Shown: one piece after another, positions 55,969 through 64,000 of the stretch
Numbering within the stretch: position 1 is the first letter of the stretch
Layout: every line of letters begins with the position of its first letter
DNA from: Roseburia sp. AM59-24XD
Lineage (GTDB): Bacteria > Bacillota > Clostridia > Lachnospirales > Lachnospiraceae
Reading direction: 5' to 3'
NCBI RefSeq assembly: GCF_003478445.1
Contig: NZ_QUET01000007.1
Span: forward strand, 61,359 to 125,358
Length of the DNA stretch: 64,000 nt
Program-made: the position numbers and the translations under genes
The notes under the pieces: generated by a model
Told to the model about the DNA's origin: nothing
What the model saw: the letters and a program-made list of their open reading frames with translations, nothing else
The model's database searches: none

Positions 55969-56892
55969 ATGCGACATCTTATCAGTCCACAGGATTTATC
56001 TCTTGAGGAGCTCGAGGAACTCCTGACACTCGGACAGGATATTATGAACAACCAGAGCAAATATGCACATGTCTGTGATGGTAAAAAACTTGCTACTTTA
56101 TTTTATGAACCAAGTACACGTACCCGATTAAGCTTTGAAGCTGCCATGATCAATATGGGGGGACAGGTACTTGGTTTTTCTGAGGCTTCTTCCAGCTCAG
56201 CATCCAAGGGCGAAAGCGTTGCGGATACGATCCGTGTCATCTCCTGTTACGCAGATATCTGCGCAATGCGTCATCCGAAGGAGGGTGCCCCGACCGTAGC
56301 TGCCATGCACTCTTCCATCCCGGTGATCAATGCCGGAGACGGCGGACACAATCATCCGACTCAGACGTTAACAGATCTTCTGACGATCAAGACAGAGACC
56401 GGCAGACTTGACAATTTAACGATCGGTATGTGCGGTGATCTGAAGTTTGGACGTACCGTTCATTCCCTGATCAATGCGATGGTTCGTTTTCCGAATGTAA
56501 AGTTTGTACTGATCTCTCCGGAGGAGCTTCGGATCCCGAGCTATCTGCGGCGTGAAGTACTGGATGCCGGCAACATTGAATATATTGAGACGGACAAGCT
56601 TGAGGAGAATATGCCGAAGCTTGATATCCTTTATATGACAAGAGTCCAGCGTGAGCGTTTCTTCAATGAGGAGGATTATATACGCTTAAAGGACAGCTTC
56701 ATATTAACGAAGGACAAGCTGCAGTATGCTAAGAAGGATATGTATATTCTTCATCCTCTTCCACGTGTCAACGAGATTTCGACCGATGTGGACGATGATC
56801 CAAGAGCGGTATATTTCAAGCAGGTTCAGAATGGTGTTTATATGAGAATGGCATTGATCATGAAGTTATTGGAGGTGGATATACCATGTTAA
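55969..56892 (+). CDS. pyrB: Aspartate carbamoyltransferase catalytic subunit
   Basis: First committed step of pyrimidine synthesis. The 307-residue protein has the carbamoyl phosphate motif [16 protein letters not shown] (about residues 45-60), [11 protein letters not shown] and [15 protein letters not shown] precedes ATG 55969; an earlier in-frame start at 55942 is rejected. It overlaps pyrI by seven bases, which fits one operon and one holoenzyme. Confidence 0.97.
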   Translation: MRHLISPQDLSLEELEELLTLGQDIMNNQSKYAHVCDGKKLATLFYEPSTRTRLSFEAAMINMGGQVLGFSEASSSSASKGESVADTIRVISCYADICAMRHPKEGAPTVAAMHSSIPVINAGDGGHNHPTQTLTDLLTIKTETGRLDNLTIGMCGDLKFGRTVHSLINAMVRFPNVKFVLISPEELRIPSYLRREVLDAGNIEYIETDKLEENMPKLDILYMTRVQRERFFNEEDYIRLKDSFILTKDKLQYAKKDMYILHPLPRVNEISTDVDDDPRAVYFKQVQNGVYMRMALIMKLLEVDIPC

Positions 56893-57311
56893 ATATCGGA
56901 GGTCTTAATCAGGGTATCGTGATCGATCATATTCAGGTCGGCGGCGCAATGAAGATTTATGAATATCTGAATCTGGAGAAGTTAGACTGTTCGGTGGCGA
57001 TCATTAAGAATGCCAAAAGCAACAAGATGGGCAAGAAGGACATTATCAAGATCGAGGGTGATCTTGACATTGATCTGAATGTGCTTGGTGTGTTAGACCA
57101 CAGCATTACGATCAATATTATCAAGGACGCTGAGATTGTTGAGAAGCATCAGCTCTCGCTTCCGGATACCGTGACGAACATTATCAAGTGCAAAAATCCG
57201 CGTTGCATTACTTCTATTGAGCAGGAGCTGCCGCATACATTTAAGCTGACAGACCGCAAGAACCGGATCTACCGCTGTATTTACTGTGAGTCTAAGTTTA
57301 AAGGAAATTAA
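56886..57311 (+). CDS. pyrI: Aspartate carbamoyltransferase regulatory subunit
   Basis: Binds nucleotides and controls PyrB allosterically. The 141-residue protein has [10 protein letters not shown], allosteric-domain [12 protein letters not shown] and four zinc Cys in CKNPRC and RCIYCESKF. Such a separate PyrI, typical of Clostridia, is unlike Bacillus, which lacks it. GGAGG lies ahead of the start. Confidence 0.95.
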   Translation: MLNIGGLNQGIVIDHIQVGGAMKIYEYLNLEKLDCSVAIIKNAKSNKMGKKDIIKIEGDLDIDLNVLGVLDHSITINIIKDAEIVEKHQLSLPDTVTNIIKCKNPRCITSIEQELPHTFKLTDRKNRIYRCIYCESKFKGN

Positions 57312-57354
57312 AAGTTATCACATCAGGATTTTGGATTTATTATAGAACAGAATA

Positions 57355-57400
57355 CGACCCGTGGAATTCTTTGTTGATCCCACGGGTCGTTTTTATTTTT
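57355..57400 (+). terminator. Terminator of pyrBI
   Basis: ACGACCCGTGG (57355-57365) and CCACGGGTCGT (57380-57390) form a stem followed by TTTTATTTTT. It may also act for the convergent lipoprotein gene. Confidence 0.88.
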
Positions 57401-57417
57401 CAGGGTTATGGACGTCG

Positions 57418-58563
57418 TTATGCAATACGGAAAACAAGCTTTGCTACGTTGCCTGCAGCATCCTTTGCCTTCACAACATATCGTCCGGCTTTCTTAACGG
57501 TTGCTTTCTTATTGTTTACCTTCTTGCCGTTGATCGTTACGGACTTCATCTTGTAGTTATCCTAAAACGAAGGGTAACCGGCTTTGTCACCTTTTTGCCG
57601 TTCTTAATCCCCTTGATGACAGGCTTGGTGCTGTCAACACGGAAGGATACACAAGAAACGTTGCCGTTTGCATCGGCAGCCGTGATCTTGTAGGTCTTAC
57701 TTGCAGATGCTTTTAACTTAGTATTGCCAATGACAACGCCGTTTACGGCAACGGTTTTTACGTTCACGTTATCGGTAACAGTAAGCTTGGCGTTTCGATA
57801 TAAGCCGTTATTCTTAACACCGGAGATTACAGGTGCTTCGGTGTCGGAAGTGAGAAGATTGCCGGATGTAACAGCGATCAGCTGCTGTCGGACGGAATTG
57901 TGTCGGTACTCCAGCTTGCGGTCGCACCGCTTATTGTTCCATTACTCTCTGTTACGTTTGTCGGGAAGGTAATGGAATAATCCATCAGGAAACCGCAGGA
58001 CTTCAGATATCCATAAATACTGCCGTTGCTGTATAACTTCTTGCTCACAGCGCCAATATCCGCATAAGAGGTGTTGTCGGTCAGCTTTGTCATATTAGAG
58101 GACATAGAAGATGTCATGGAACTGGATGCACCGGTGAGTGTTGCGATGAAGGTAGTGCCGTCCAAAGTTACCTCAGAAAATGGAGTGGATGCGATAAACT
58201 CTGTGGTGTACAGGGAAGGGTTCACAGAACCCTCCTTCATGCGGTTGATATAAGCAGTCAGGTCGGTCAGAGCTGTTTTCATGGCGTCTGCGCTCGCAAA
58301 GGTAAGCTGACGGCTGAAGGTATAATACGTCATATCTCCGACGGTCTCCTCGCTCTTGTAAAATCGCCGCTAAACAGTGGTGATTTATCCTTTGCCTCGT
58401 CCAGTGTTGTCTGGAAGGTTTCTTTCTCATACATGTACTTTAAGGTGTACACACAGGTTCCGTCTGCGTTGAGTACCAGAGCTGTGTTACTTCCCATGCA
58501 GCCGGTTAGTGTCCCGATTACCAGTACCAGTGTCAATAATAAACAAAATAGTTTCTTTTTCAT
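57418..58563 (-). CDS. Lipoprotein with Ig-like repeats (frame broken at about 58360, 57889 and 57561)
   Basis: Starts at ATG 58563 with a lipoprotein signal (LVIGTLTGCMGS). As read it falls into four pieces. Adding one base at each of three places joins them: the T-run GATTTT near 58360 gives GDFYKSEETVGDMTYYT; TCCGACAG near 57889 gives IPSGQQLIAVTSGN; AGGAT near 57561 gives LRFRDNYKMKSV. The repaired protein is about 380 residues: lipobox, a domain (about 20-225) with Ser/Thr-rich stretches, then two Ig-like repeats (EAPVISGVKNNGLY and KPVIKGIKNGKK with AGRYVVKAKDAAGNVAKL). Likely an extracellular wall-associated protein of unknown ligand. Confidence 0.72.
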
Positions 58564-58587
58564 AATTACCTCCTTATGTTTAACATT

Positions 58588-58622
58588 GAAAAGCCCGAAA
58601 GCAGATAAACTGCTCCCGGGTT
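58588..58622 (-). terminator. Terminator of the LRR surface protein gene
   Basis: On the minus strand AACCCGGGAGCAG pairs with CTGCTTTCGGGCT with mismatches and leads into CTTTTC. It lies about 120 bases after the surface protein stop codon. Confidence 0.6.
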
Positions 58623-58740
58623 CATTTTACCATGAAATATAAGGTATCTCAATACTAAACCTTATAAATATAATATTTATGAATCTACTGCGCTATTTTC
58701 ATTTGTGTAACCACTCCTCTACGGCAACAGAATCCCTGTG

Positions 58741-61386
58741 CTATTTTGGAATATTATTTTGTGATCCGCGCTTTTTTGTTCCCACGTTTTTCAAAAACTT
58801 CTTATATTGTTTCTGTTTATTTTCTGGAACCTTAATCACAAGTTTTTTGTTCGTTCCTTTTAGTATATTGGCGCCGACCTTTGAGGCTTTTAACTTTTCG
58901 GAGCGGATCACAATCTTTTTGAGATTTTTGCAGTTTTTAAAGGCGTTTTTGCCGATCGAAACAATATTTTTCCCAATCACGATTGATTTCAGCTTCTTAT
59001 TATTTTCAAAAGCTCCCTTTGCAATTGATGTAACCTTATAGCGGATTCCTTTGCTCTCAACGGTATCCGGAATAACAATTTGCGAAGCAGTTTTGGAATC
59101 TTTCAGCCAATAAATCACCGATGGTTCTTCACCATCGCCGGAAATAACTTTATAAATACCATTTCCAACCGTCAGAACACTTCCTTCCGGTTCCGGCTGT
59201 GCGGTTGCAGACACCGGATTTGTCCCCTGACCATCCGGTTTGGTTGTGCTTGCCGGAGTTACAGTTACCTGTGGCGTTGGAGATGTTGTTGACGTATTTC
59301 CCGGTTTATCCGATGGCTGTGGAGCATCCGGTGAATCCGGTTGTCCGCTTGGTCTTACAGAAGCATCCGGGCTGCTTGTAACATCAGGCTTATCGGAAGT
59401 TTCCGGTGGATTGGTTTCGCCCGGTTTACTTCCCGGATCTTTTGTGACTTCCGGAGTATTTGTTGGCTGTGCGGTTGCTGTACTCTTCGGTGGAATTGTC
59501 GGTGCGATTGTCGGTTCTGCGGTTGGTTTTGCAGAGCTTGTTGGCTGTGCGGTTGGTATCTCGCCCGGAGATTTACGCACAATCTTTGTGGTGCTGTCTT
59601 TATAGATATTACTTTCACTAATTGTCTTATTTACATAAACGACATCTAACTTATTGCCCTGGCACCATAAAGTATCCAGCTGTAAATTATTACTGGTATC
59701 CAGAGACGTTAACTGATTCTGTGCAACGGACAGCATTTGTAAATCTGCATTTTGGCTAACATCAATGGATGTCAGCTGATTATAGCCTACGAATAATTCT
59801 TTCAGACAGGAATTACTTGTCACATCAACGGAAGTGAGGTTTCCGTCCCCGCAATAAAATACCTCCAGATAAGGGAGACCGGCAAAAGAGATATTTCCGT
59901 AAACTGCTTTTCCACTCCAGTTAATTTCGATCAAACGACCATCCATATTCCAGCTGTATTCCATCGAATAAATCGATTCATCAACCTTTGCTCCTTTGGA
60001 GCTCTGTTCATTGATTAATTCCTTTAATGCAGCTACGTCCTGAGGATTGATCTGGAACACATCCGGATCTTTTGTTGGTTCCAGAGAAGCAGACGGTGTT
60101 TCGCTTACTAACGGTTCTGACGAAGGAGATACAGACGGTGTTTCACTAACTAACGGTTCTGACGAAGGAGATACAGACGGCGCAGGGCTCGCTGTAACAT
60201 CAGGATTTGCTTTGACCATAAAATCCACTGTAATGGTACTTCCTGATGCGATCGAAATTTTCTTTCCTTTGAAAAGATCAATTGTTTCATTGATCCGGTC
60301 CTTGTAATTGGAATATTCCGGTTTGTAATTGTCATATTCGGACTGCAAAAAGTATCTGTATGACATATATGGATTTTTCACTGTGGCGGCATAATTTTTA
60401 ATATTCCACGCATCCCTGTATCCCCAGATGCTTCCCGGTTCCTGCAGACCATTATTGGCAACGGTATATTCTGTTTCTTCACTGCCATCTTCTGATGTCA
60501 GATGAACCTTTGTTACATCAAGTTGCAGCCGGCTGCCGGAATACAGGTTTGTGTCCAGCCATAACATATGAAGGTCACCGGTTTCGGCAGCCGTATAGCT
60601 GATCGAATAATCTCCGATTCCTGTAAGTTTCTTCACCTTATTTGTACTGAAATCGGTATAGAAGACCTCAGACCAATCGGTATTAACATAGGAAATTCCT
60701 ACTCGAAAATCATCGTCCTGACCAACTGTCTGCTGCTCTGCCTCATAATTTGGTGTTCCCTCTACAGGAGGTTTGTCGGTTGGCTTTGGAGTTGCAGTTG
60801 GAGTGGTCTCTTCTGAATAATATGCATCATAAAATGTTAGCTTAACATTGGAGATATCTCCCGAAAATTCTCTCAGAGAATCTAATTGTGTAAATCTGAC
60901 AGCCATGTAGTAATTCATGGAGATACGGGTATCCCCGGAATATCCAACGGTATATGTTCCGTCCTGATTGATCTCGGCGGTCTGGGTAGCGACGTTACCA
61001 GTCTCGTCGACAATATTTTTAATATTTTCATCACTGCTATAGAAATTGAGCTCTGCTTTAAAGCTGTCCAAGCCTGCTTCCTGTAAAATACTGTCCACTC
61101 CGGATACAGTAAAAGTAAGGTCTACTCCTTTAAAGGAGATTCCTTCCAAAGTGGATGGCAGATAGTGGTTGATCCATACATTAAATATCTCTAGTCGGCT
61201 ATCGTTGCCATATCCGGTTGTCCACTCGCCTTCAGAAAGTGGTACGGTTATTTTGCTTCCGGTAGATCCTGAATCACTCTCCTGTGCCTTGACAGAAGAA
61301 ATCTGCCAAGTGCTATTACTGCAGGTAATAACCATGGAAAAGATCAGGAACCACACGATCCATTTTTTGAATACGTTTCCTTTCAT
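58741..61386 (-). CDS. Large secreted leucine-rich-repeat (BspA-like) surface protein
   Basis: An 881-residue extracellular protein. Order: signal peptide (about 1-33), two beta-rich carbohydrate-binding-like modules (about 40-180 and 200-395), a Ser/Pro/Glu linker with tandem units VSPSSEPLVSETPS (about 405-440), leucine-rich repeats with ELFVGYNQLTSIDVSQN and LSVAQNQLTSLDTSNN (about 480-610), a Pro/Thr linker, and a C-terminal BspA-type LRR_5 region (SIVIGKNIVSIGKNAFKNCK). AGGAGG precedes ATG 61386. No LPxTG motif is seen. Role in adhesion or glycan binding is inferred. Confidence 0.78.
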   Translation of the reverse strand: MKGNVFKKWIVWFLIFSMVITCSNSTWQISSVKAQESDSGSTGSKITVPLSEGEWTTGYGNDSRLEIFNVWINHYLPSTLEGISFKGVDLTFTVSGVDSILQEAGLDSFKAELNFYSSDENIKNIVDETGNVATQTAEINQDGTYTVGYSGDTRISMNYYMAVRFTQLDSLREFSGDISNVKLTFYDAYYSEETTPTATPKPTDKPPVEGTPNYEAEQQTVGQDDDFRVGISYVNTDWSEVFYTDFSTNKVKKLTGIGDYSISYTAAETGDLHMLWLDTNLYSGSRLQLDVTKVHLTSEDGSEETEYTVANNGLQEPGSIWGYRDAWNIKNYAATVKNPYMSYRYFLQSEYDNYKPEYSNYKDRINETIDLFKGKKISIASGSTITVDFMVKANPDVTASPAPSVSPSSEPLVSETPSVSPSSEPLVSETPSASLEPTKDPDVFQINPQDVAALKELINEQSSKGAKVDESIYSMEYSWNMDGRLIEINWSGKAVYGNISFAGLPYLEVFYCGDGNLTSVDVTSNSCLKELFVGYNQLTSIDVSQNADLQMLSVAQNQLTSLDTSNNLQLDTLWCQGNKLDVVYVNKTISESNIYKDSTTKIVRKSPGEIPTAQPTSSAKPTAEPTIAPTIPPKSTATAQPTNTPEVTKDPGSKPGETNPPETSDKPDVTSSPDASVRPSGQPDSPDAPQPSDKPGNTSTTSPTPQVTVTPASTTKPDGQGTNPVSATAQPEPEGSVLTVGNGIYKVISGDGEEPSVIYWLKDSKTASQIVIPDTVESKGIRYKVTSIAKGAFENNKKLKSIVIGKNIVSIGKNAFKNCKNLKKIVIRSEKLKASKVGANILKGTNKKLVIKVPENKQKQYKKFLKNVGTKKRGSQNNIPK
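60091..60180 (-). repeat. 42-bp tandem repeat in the linker of the LRR surface protein
   Basis: Two consecutive 42-base units start at 60091 and 60133 with about two differences, and a partial third begins at 60175. Each encodes 14 residues of the Ser/Pro/Glu linker. Confidence 0.85.
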
Positions 61387-61627
61387 ATACATTTCCTCCT
61401 TGTAAATAACATCATAAATTTATAAACGCTACGGCAAAAGTATATCATATGTGTTGTCTGGGAAAATTTCCGTTTTTTTCATATTCCCTCTGTTTCAGCA
61501 GTGTTCTTGCATTATTTTCATTTTTTATAATAATAAAGACCATCCAAACGCCTTAGTTACTGGCATCCGGCTGGTCCCGCATTCTTTGTTTCCTATATTC
61601 AGTTATATTTTATTTTCCACGGATGAG

Positions 61628-62047
61628 CTATATTTTATAAATATAATATTTACGAACGGCGAAGTTCCACAGGAATACAATAAAAGTAGCCGTGATCTTA
61701 GCCATGATCTTAACCATGCCGCAGTATTCGACAAGTCCGTACATGAATATAACGTTCAGGATAAGTCCGATGGCACCTGCCATGAAGATCTGACTGATCT
61801 CCCGCCAGATGGAACGGTCTGTTACGACATCCTTGAAGGTGATGGCACGACCTAACATCCAGTTAAAGTAAAGACCGATCACAAAGGCTGCAATGGTGCT
61901 CCAAAGATATGACAGCTTTGTAAAATAAACAAGTCCGGCAAAGCAGCACCATTCGATGATCGCACCGCTGCCACCGACGATCACATAGGAACTAAACTGA
62001 CGGAAAATTGCTTTCCAGTGTTCCTTTTCTGTATCTGATGGAAACAT
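61628..62047 (-). CDS. GtrA family membrane protein
   Basis: A 139-residue protein with four membrane segments, the size of GtrA proteins that flip lipid-linked sugars for glycosylation of surface polymers. Matching features are FSSYVIVGGSGAIIEWCCFAGL, YFNWMLGRAITF and the C-terminal FLWNFAVRKYYIY. It starts at ATG 62047 with GAGGAGG just upstream. It is unpaired with a glycosyltransferase here. Confidence 0.88.
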   Translation of the reverse strand: MFPSDTEKEHWKAIFRQFSSYVIVGGSGAIIEWCCFAGLVYFTKLSYLWSTIAAFVIGLYFNWMLGRAITFKDVVTDRSIWREISQIFMAGAIGLILNVIFMYGLVEYCGMVKIMAKITATFIVFLWNFAVRKYYIYKI

Positions 62048-62173
62048 TTCTGAATCCTCCTCTTTTGTTTCTTGTATCGTCTGACCTTAAAATGCAGACA
62101 AAATAAATGTATTTTTTGTAAAATTTGAAATACAAGGAAGGATTTTAGCATACTTTATGAAGTTTGGCAACTT

Positions 62174-62248
62174 TTTTTGACCTGTCAGGACCGATTTTTG
62201 ACCTCTTAGTAAATTCGTATTTACAAGAAGCAGGTTAATCTCTATAAT
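62174..62248 (+). promoter_or_regulatory. Promoter and direct repeats ahead of the LytTR gene
   Basis: Promoter TTTACA (62220-62225) and TATAAT (62243-62248) are spaced by 17 bases. Upstream, TTTTTGACCT occurs at 62174-62183 and again at 62195-62204, a 21-bp period, as expected for LytTR binding repeats. Binding is not shown. Confidence 0.6.
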
Positions 62249-62322
62249 AAACATCATCACAAATGCGCAATACGGGGGGATTTAAATACCCTGCGCAGAA
62301 TTCTAAAGGAGAGGCGGTGCGT

Positions 62323-62796
62323 ATGAAGATAAAGATTGAACTGGACAGTGATCTTAAGGAAAATGAGATCATTATCCGGTGTTCTTCCTTAACGGAGGAC
62401 ATTCAGAGGTTGCAGCAGGTGATCTCCGATGCGGCACCGGCTCATTCCAAAATGAGCTTTTATAAGGAAGATACCCAGTATTTTCTGGAACTGGAGGATA
62501 TCCTGTTCTTTGAAACACAGGATAAATGTATCAATGTCCATACGGCAAAGGATATCTTTCAGACAAAGCAGAAACTTTATGAACTGGAGGAACTGCTGCC
62601 CCGTTATTTTATGCGGATCTCCAAATCTGCGATCTTAAATACACGTCAGGTGTATTCGATCCACAAGAACATAGCAGCATCCAGTGTGGTTGAGTTTTTC
62701 GACTGCCACAAGCAGGTTTATGTATCGCGCAACTATTATAAAGCGCTGATCCATCAGATCGAAATGAACCATTATCACAAAGACAGAACAAATTAA
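62323..62796 (+). CDS. LytTR family DNA-binding regulator
   Basis: Transcription factor of 157 residues with a C-terminal LytTR domain (about 53-150): YFLELEDILFFETQDKCINV, LYELEELLPRYFMRISKSAILN and YVSRNYYKALIHQI. It lacks a response-regulator receiver domain. The N-terminus (IKIELDSDLKENEIIIRC) resembles DUF-type stand-alone LytTR proteins. ATG 62323 follows AAAGGAGAGGCG. It precedes the LiaF-like gene after 58 bases, a frequent pairing. Confidence 0.88.
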   Translation: MKIKIELDSDLKENEIIIRCSSLTEDIQRLQQVISDAAPAHSKMSFYKEDTQYFLELEDILFFETQDKCINVHTAKDIFQTKQKLYELEELLPRYFMRISKSAILNTRQVYSIHKNIAASSVVEFFDCHKQVYVSRNYYKALIHQIEMNHYHKDRTN

Positions 62797-62854
62797 GGCT
62801 TCATGTCAGGTATTTTAAGGTCGGCATGATATCAGAAAGGTTAAGGTGAACATT

Positions 62855-63592
62855 ATGAAGAAACATTCAACACACAGCATTGATAAGCTGTTCTGGGGCG
62901 TATTCTTTGTCGCAGGGGCTGCAATGCTGATCTTAAGCAAGCTTGGAACGCTTCCGGAGATGTCCTTTGTCAGCATTGTATTTACGATCATTTTTGCGTG
63001 GACCTTTATCAAGGGACTTTTTACGCTCAACTTTTTTGAGATTTTATTCTCGGCAGCATTTCTTGCCTGCATTTATGATGACGCACTCGGTATTACGGCA
63101 CTGACGCCGTGGACACTGCTTGGCGCTGCACTTCTCGGCTCCATCGGACTTAGCATTTTGTTTCCGGGAAAGCGCCGTTTTCACTTCTTCCACCGCGGCA
63201 GATCAGACGACAGCGTGTCGTATGCGGAGGATATCATTGATGTACCGGACAATGAGACGATCCATCTGGAAAACTCCTTCGGGGCTTCAATCAAGTACAT
63301 CAATTCCCAGCATTTCCGCAGTGCCCGTCTGGAAACAAGCTTTGGTGAAATGAAGGTATACTACGACAATGCTTTTACAACCGAGAAGCAGGTTTACACG
63401 AAGATTGATGTGGCATTTGGCAATATGGTGCTTTATGTGCCAAAGACCTGGCAGGTTATCAATAATATTGACTGTTCCTTTGGCGCGGTAAATATCAAGA
63501 ATCAGAAAAACTATACTCCACAGGAAGATGCGCCGGTACTTGTGATCACGGGAAGTGTGGCATTTGGTGCGGCTGAGATTATATATATGTAA
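62855..63592 (+). CDS. LiaF-like membrane protein (DUF5668 plus LiaF C-terminal domain)
   Basis: A 245-residue protein with about four membrane segments at its N-terminus (KLFWGVFFVAGAAMLIL to LLGSIGLSILF, residues 10-105) and a cytosolic or outer beta-rich domain (about 130-245) with LENSFGASIKYINS, LETSFGEMKVYYDN and VAFGNMVLYVP, repeated sheet units typical of LiaF. LiaF proteins restrain envelope-stress signalling. ATG 62855 has AAGGTG upstream. It likely forms a regulator/membrane pair with the LytTR gene. Confidence 0.85.
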   Translation: MKKHSTHSIDKLFWGVFFVAGAAMLILSKLGTLPEMSFVSIVFTIIFAWTFIKGLFTLNFFEILFSAAFLACIYDDALGITALTPWTLLGAALLGSIGLSILFPGKRRFHFFHRGRSDDSVSYAEDIIDVPDNETIHLENSFGASIKYINSQHFRSARLETSFGEMKVYYDNAFTTEKQVYTKIDVAFGNMVLYVPKTWQVINNIDCSFGAVNIKNQKNYTPQEDAPVLVITGSVAFGAAEIIYM

Positions 63593-64000
63593 CTCAAACT
63601 TCGCACACCGATTAGTTGATTGCGCCCATACTATTTCTTATGTCCGAGGAAAATTATTATAGATTTTTGCCTCAGGATATCTGACGAAACCGTGAGCTGG
63701 TGGTATTAAAATTGTCTTGTCACTTACGGATTTCAAAAAGTCTAATTGCTTTGCTGCTTTGATTTTTGATAAACGCATCCTGCCGTACTCGCTCCGAGGT
63801 GGGATTCAGATGTTTCGAAAGGCACTTGCACCCGCCGGTACTTACGCCCCATACTAAATAAAATATTCATATCTTACTGTAAAATCAATATGGCGTTATG
63901 TACCGCTGCGTGGTGCAGTGGTAGCGGGAGCGTGCCGTCCGAAATAGCTGAGCTCACCTACGGAGCTCAGTCGTACGGATGCGTATTTATCAAAGCATTG
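63593..64000. other. Gene-free 3' end of the window with an inverted, diverged repeat pair
   Basis: No supported gene lies here. Bases about 63760-63836 and, in inverse orientation, about 63925-63998 share a diverged sequence of about 75 bases (TTGATAAA..CGCATCC, GCTCCG.AGGTG, TTTCG.A.GGCAC). The second copy also contains a hairpin CTGAGCTC/GAGCTCAG. The right copy may extend past the window edge. A small mobile element or structured RNA is possible. Confidence 0.5.

Noticed and set aside
63905..63960. tRNA-like sequence (GTGGTGCAGTGGTAGCG)
   Set aside because: It resembles a D-arm, but no acceptor pairing, anticodon arm or GTTCGA T-arm follows.

Overview
The window is a stretch of ordinary chromosome from a Gram-positive, obligately anaerobic Clostridia species, most likely a Lachnospiraceae close to Roseburia/Agathobacter. 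The evidence is protein style and gene content: an ylm-type division cluster with SepF and DivIVA, SpoVB-like flippase, an electron-bifurcating type [FeFe] hydrogenase, a sodium-pump decarboxylase cluster, DUF5688 and DUF4321 proteins, BspA-type leucine-rich repeats, GAAC-N4-GTTC LexA boxes and strong AGGAGG ribosome sites. Genus assignment is inference. No IS element, prophage or CRISPR array is visible.

Layout. 1-8.5 kb: rod-shape and division-site operon (mreC, mreD, PBP2, minCDE, rodA, mgsA, a DD-carboxypeptidase). 8.6-16 kb: HlyD-like adaptor, then yggS, sepF, yggT, a very long divIVA, lspA and rluD. 16-24 kb: BlaI-type repressor, tyrosine recombinase, cell-wall amidase, SOS pair (lexA and a LysM protein), then rsfS, yqeK, nadD, yhbY and a second DD-carboxypeptidase. 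24-27 kb: two tandem LCP ligases and DUF4321. 27-33 kb: biotin-dependent Na+ decarboxylase operon with two carboxyltransferases. 33-42 kb: third DD-carboxypeptidase, small membrane proteins, PlsC, RqcH, histidinol phosphatase, cysteine desulfurase, SpoVB-like flippase. 42-46 kb: hydABC hydrogenase. 46-53 kb: metA, ligA, rluB, tRNA-Arg(CCG), purE, DUF5688. 53-57 kb: aconitase divergent from pyrBI. 57-64 kb: two surface/secreted proteins, GtrA, a LytTR regulator with a LiaF-like membrane partner, and a terminal non-coding stretch with a diverged inverted pair.

A dominating property of this sequence is a set of at least thirteen apparent single-base deletions that break otherwise intact genes (HlyD-like adaptor, divIVA, recombinase, lexA, dacF, oadB, ligA twice, a lipoprotein three times). 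Every one goes in the same direction (one base missing), most fall in short homopolymers, and several hit genes that are normally essential. I read these as sequencing or assembly errors and annotate the whole reconstructed genes while stating where each frame breaks.

The genes form a coherent envelope-growth and division theme in the first half and an anaerobic fermentation, redox and biosynthesis theme in the second half. I found no clear new defence or mobile system. The best leads are regulatory and architectural: a DivIVA with a roughly 480-residue acidic repeat-bearing tail, a PBP2 with a 245-residue insertion, an orphan BlaI with TACA-N2-TGTA sites, 21-bp spaced direct repeats ahead of the LytTR gene, a 36-bp palindrome between acnA and pyrB, and the inverted element at the right end.
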